From assembly GCA_949358305.1 (NCBI GenBank), contig OX442316.1, forward strand, positions 16,306,001-16,370,000: a stretch of DNA of 64,000 nt. Reading direction: 5' to 3'. The position numbers and the translations under genes were made by a program. The notes below the pieces were generated by a model, which saw only the letters and a list, made by a program, of their open reading frames with translations, searched no databases and was not told the origin of the DNA. This document shows, piece by piece, positions 62,891 to 64,000 of the stretch. This DNA is from Strigamia acuminata (Eukaryota > Arthropoda > Chilopoda > Geophilomorpha > Linotaeniidae). How positions within the stretch are numbered: position 1 is the first letter of the stretch; each line of letters opens with the position of its first letter.

Positions 62891-64000
62891 CTACTCGGGT
62901 GTCTTAGGTGAAGGCAAGTCTATTGACATCATGTCCGTCTCGTCGGACAACGGATTTCCGCTCTCGTTAACATTGATGAACGGTTGTCCCGTATTCGGCC
63001 CAGATGACAGGCCGGGGTTGACGTGTATCCAAACACTTCGGATGAGTCGGGATAAGGCGTCATCTCCAAACGCCATCTCGTAAAATTCTTGCGGGTTGGA
63101 CGGGCGTCGGCGAGCTCGGATCAGCCGTTGATGCAACATCCACGGCCTCTTCTTTCGTATCTTCCGCTCAAGCCAGTTGAAAACGTGGTGGCAAAGCTCC
63201 ACGTTGTGTTTGAGCAAAATCCTCGTATGCGGATGCATCTCGAGTCTTGGGTACGTTCTTCGCAGCTTAATGTAAATTGGGCTGCTTTCCTGCTTCTTGG
63301 TTTCGGCAGCTCCGGCCGCCGATTGGAGTGATTTCGGTGGGTCGTCCTTCTTGGGCGATGGAGTGGGCGCTCGAATAGGTGAATGCACGCTCCTTGGTGG
63401 TGTCGGCGGGTTGGGTGCCGCAGCTGACTCGTCTGGACGTTTTACGTGACAAGATCTGCCTCCGGGCCGGAGTATCAAAGCCCCGCGTGGTTTCGGTCGA
63501 GTTTTGGGTCGCGCCCCTAAATTGGTGTTTTCGACGTGTGTAAAAAACGTGGTTGAACTTGAGGTCGTAGCTCGACCTCGACTCGGTCCAGGTCTTGGAT
63601 CGTCGAAATTTTCTATTTCCATGGCGACGTGACTGTTGGACGGTTCAGTCGTGGTTTGGGCAACAGCATGGCTCTCGATCGCAGCTGCAGTTGGCGTGTA
63701 AGTGGCTTCTGGCATCCTTCTTTTAGACGTCTGATCCCTCGGCGGCATTCCTGCCGGTCGAATTGTTTTCAGTTCTTGCTGAAAAGTGATTTTGCGCATG
63801 TCCCACTCGCGTCGGAGACGAATGGCCGATGCGGCCGGATTTTCCCCAATGACCGCAACTTGGCGCATCAATTCGCTGCACATGGTGGGCGGATCCAATT
63901 GGATGGACCGCCAACATTCTAGAAATTCAGGTTTAACGGCCATGGCGGCCGTTCTTAGGCACGTGGTGGCAGCGAAGCCTGGTCTCGGGCTGTCAAACAC
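62891..64000 (-). CDS. Gag-like protein of an unclassified LTR element, runs off the window
   Basis: Relative of the frame at 22946-24739; the frame is open to the window edge, so the N-terminus is missing. Shared blocks in order: LDPPTMCSELMRQ and ASAIRLRREW (near the edge), then GARPKTRPKPRG, and the C-terminal LERKIRKKRPWMLHQRL, QEFYEMAFG and IHVNPGLSSGPN. The linker is rich in proline, serine and threonine and differs between copies. The stop at 62891 is about 235 bp before the polypurine tract. The function is unknown. Recurrence of the same blocks in two elements argues for a real, selected element protein. Confidence 0.65.
   Translation of the reverse strand: MFDSPRPGFAATTCLRTAAMAVKPEFLECWRSIQLDPPTMCSELMRQVAVIGENPAASAIRLRREWDMRKITFQQELKTIRPAGMPPRDQTSKRRMPEATYTPTAAAIESHAVAQTTTEPSNSHVAMEIENFDDPRPGPSRGRATTSSSTTFFTHVENTNLGARPKTRPKPRGALILRPGGRSCHVKRPDESAAAPNPPTPPRSVHSPIRAPTPSPKKDDPPKSLQSAAGAAETKKQESSPIYIKLRRTYPRLEMHPHTRILLKHNVELCHHVFNWLERKIRKKRPWMLHQRLIRARRRPSNPQEFYEMAFGDDALSRLIRSVWIHVNPGLSSGPNTGQPFINVNESGNPLSDETDMMSIDLPSPKTPE

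Overview
This is eukaryotic, most likely invertebrate (arthropod-like) nuclear DNA. The evidence is split coding exons with GT/AG borders, an AT-rich background, box A/box B tRNA genes, LTR retrotransposons, and a dense, nested population of DNA transposons and MITEs. No bacterial features (operons, Shine-Dalgarno sites) are seen. The only host protein genes recognised are two class B (secretin-family) GPCR genes that look most like the insect diuretic hormone 44 / CRF receptor group. The species cannot be named from this window.

Layout. (1) 1-22975: a Ty1/Copia retrotransposon. Its Gag-protease-integrase part (3-3349) and reverse transcriptase-RNase H part (21147-22611) are separated by a 17.8 kb, essentially non-coding insertion flanked by TTAA on both sides (3350-21142). 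The insertion holds foldback repeats (4.7-8.2 kb), a 4.4 kb near-perfect palindrome (10450-14866), an extra partial copy of its arm (14870-16130), two approximately 340 bp direct repeats, and a large palindromic satellite built from TCGTAT/ATACGA words (17.1-20.8 kb). (2) 22946-25840: the 3' end of a second, unclassified LTR element: an RS-rich open reading frame, a polypurine tract and an LTR. The LTR contains an array of seven bulged hairpins with unrelated but perfectly compensated stems and a constant apical motif (25491-25777), the most striking novel structure in the window. (3) 26997-37523: GPCR gene A on the + strand, ten recognised exons from the hormone-binding domain to a PDZ-type C-terminus. 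(4) 37524-49068: a gene-poor centre with a decayed Tc1/mariner element with very long inverted repeats, minisatellites, two identical tRNA-Thr(AGU) genes in opposite orientation, and a 1 kb palindrome carrying two tRNA-like sequences. (5) 49069-59393: GPCR gene B on the - strand, seven exons from TM2 to the C-terminus; its upstream exons are not seen. (6) 61560-64000: a relative of the LTR element of region 2, on the - strand.

The centre-right part is mirrored: LTR element(+), GPCR(+), tRNA-Thr(+), tRNA-Thr(-), GPCR(-), LTR element(-). The GPCR paralogues share intron positions and converge tail to tail. An old inverted duplication later peppered with transposons is the simplest explanation, although the two flanking LTR elements could also be independent insertions. 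The receptors would act at the plasma membrane, binding a CRF/DH44-like peptide through the N-terminal domain and signalling through G proteins (family knowledge). Nothing else in the window forms a recognisable pathway with them.
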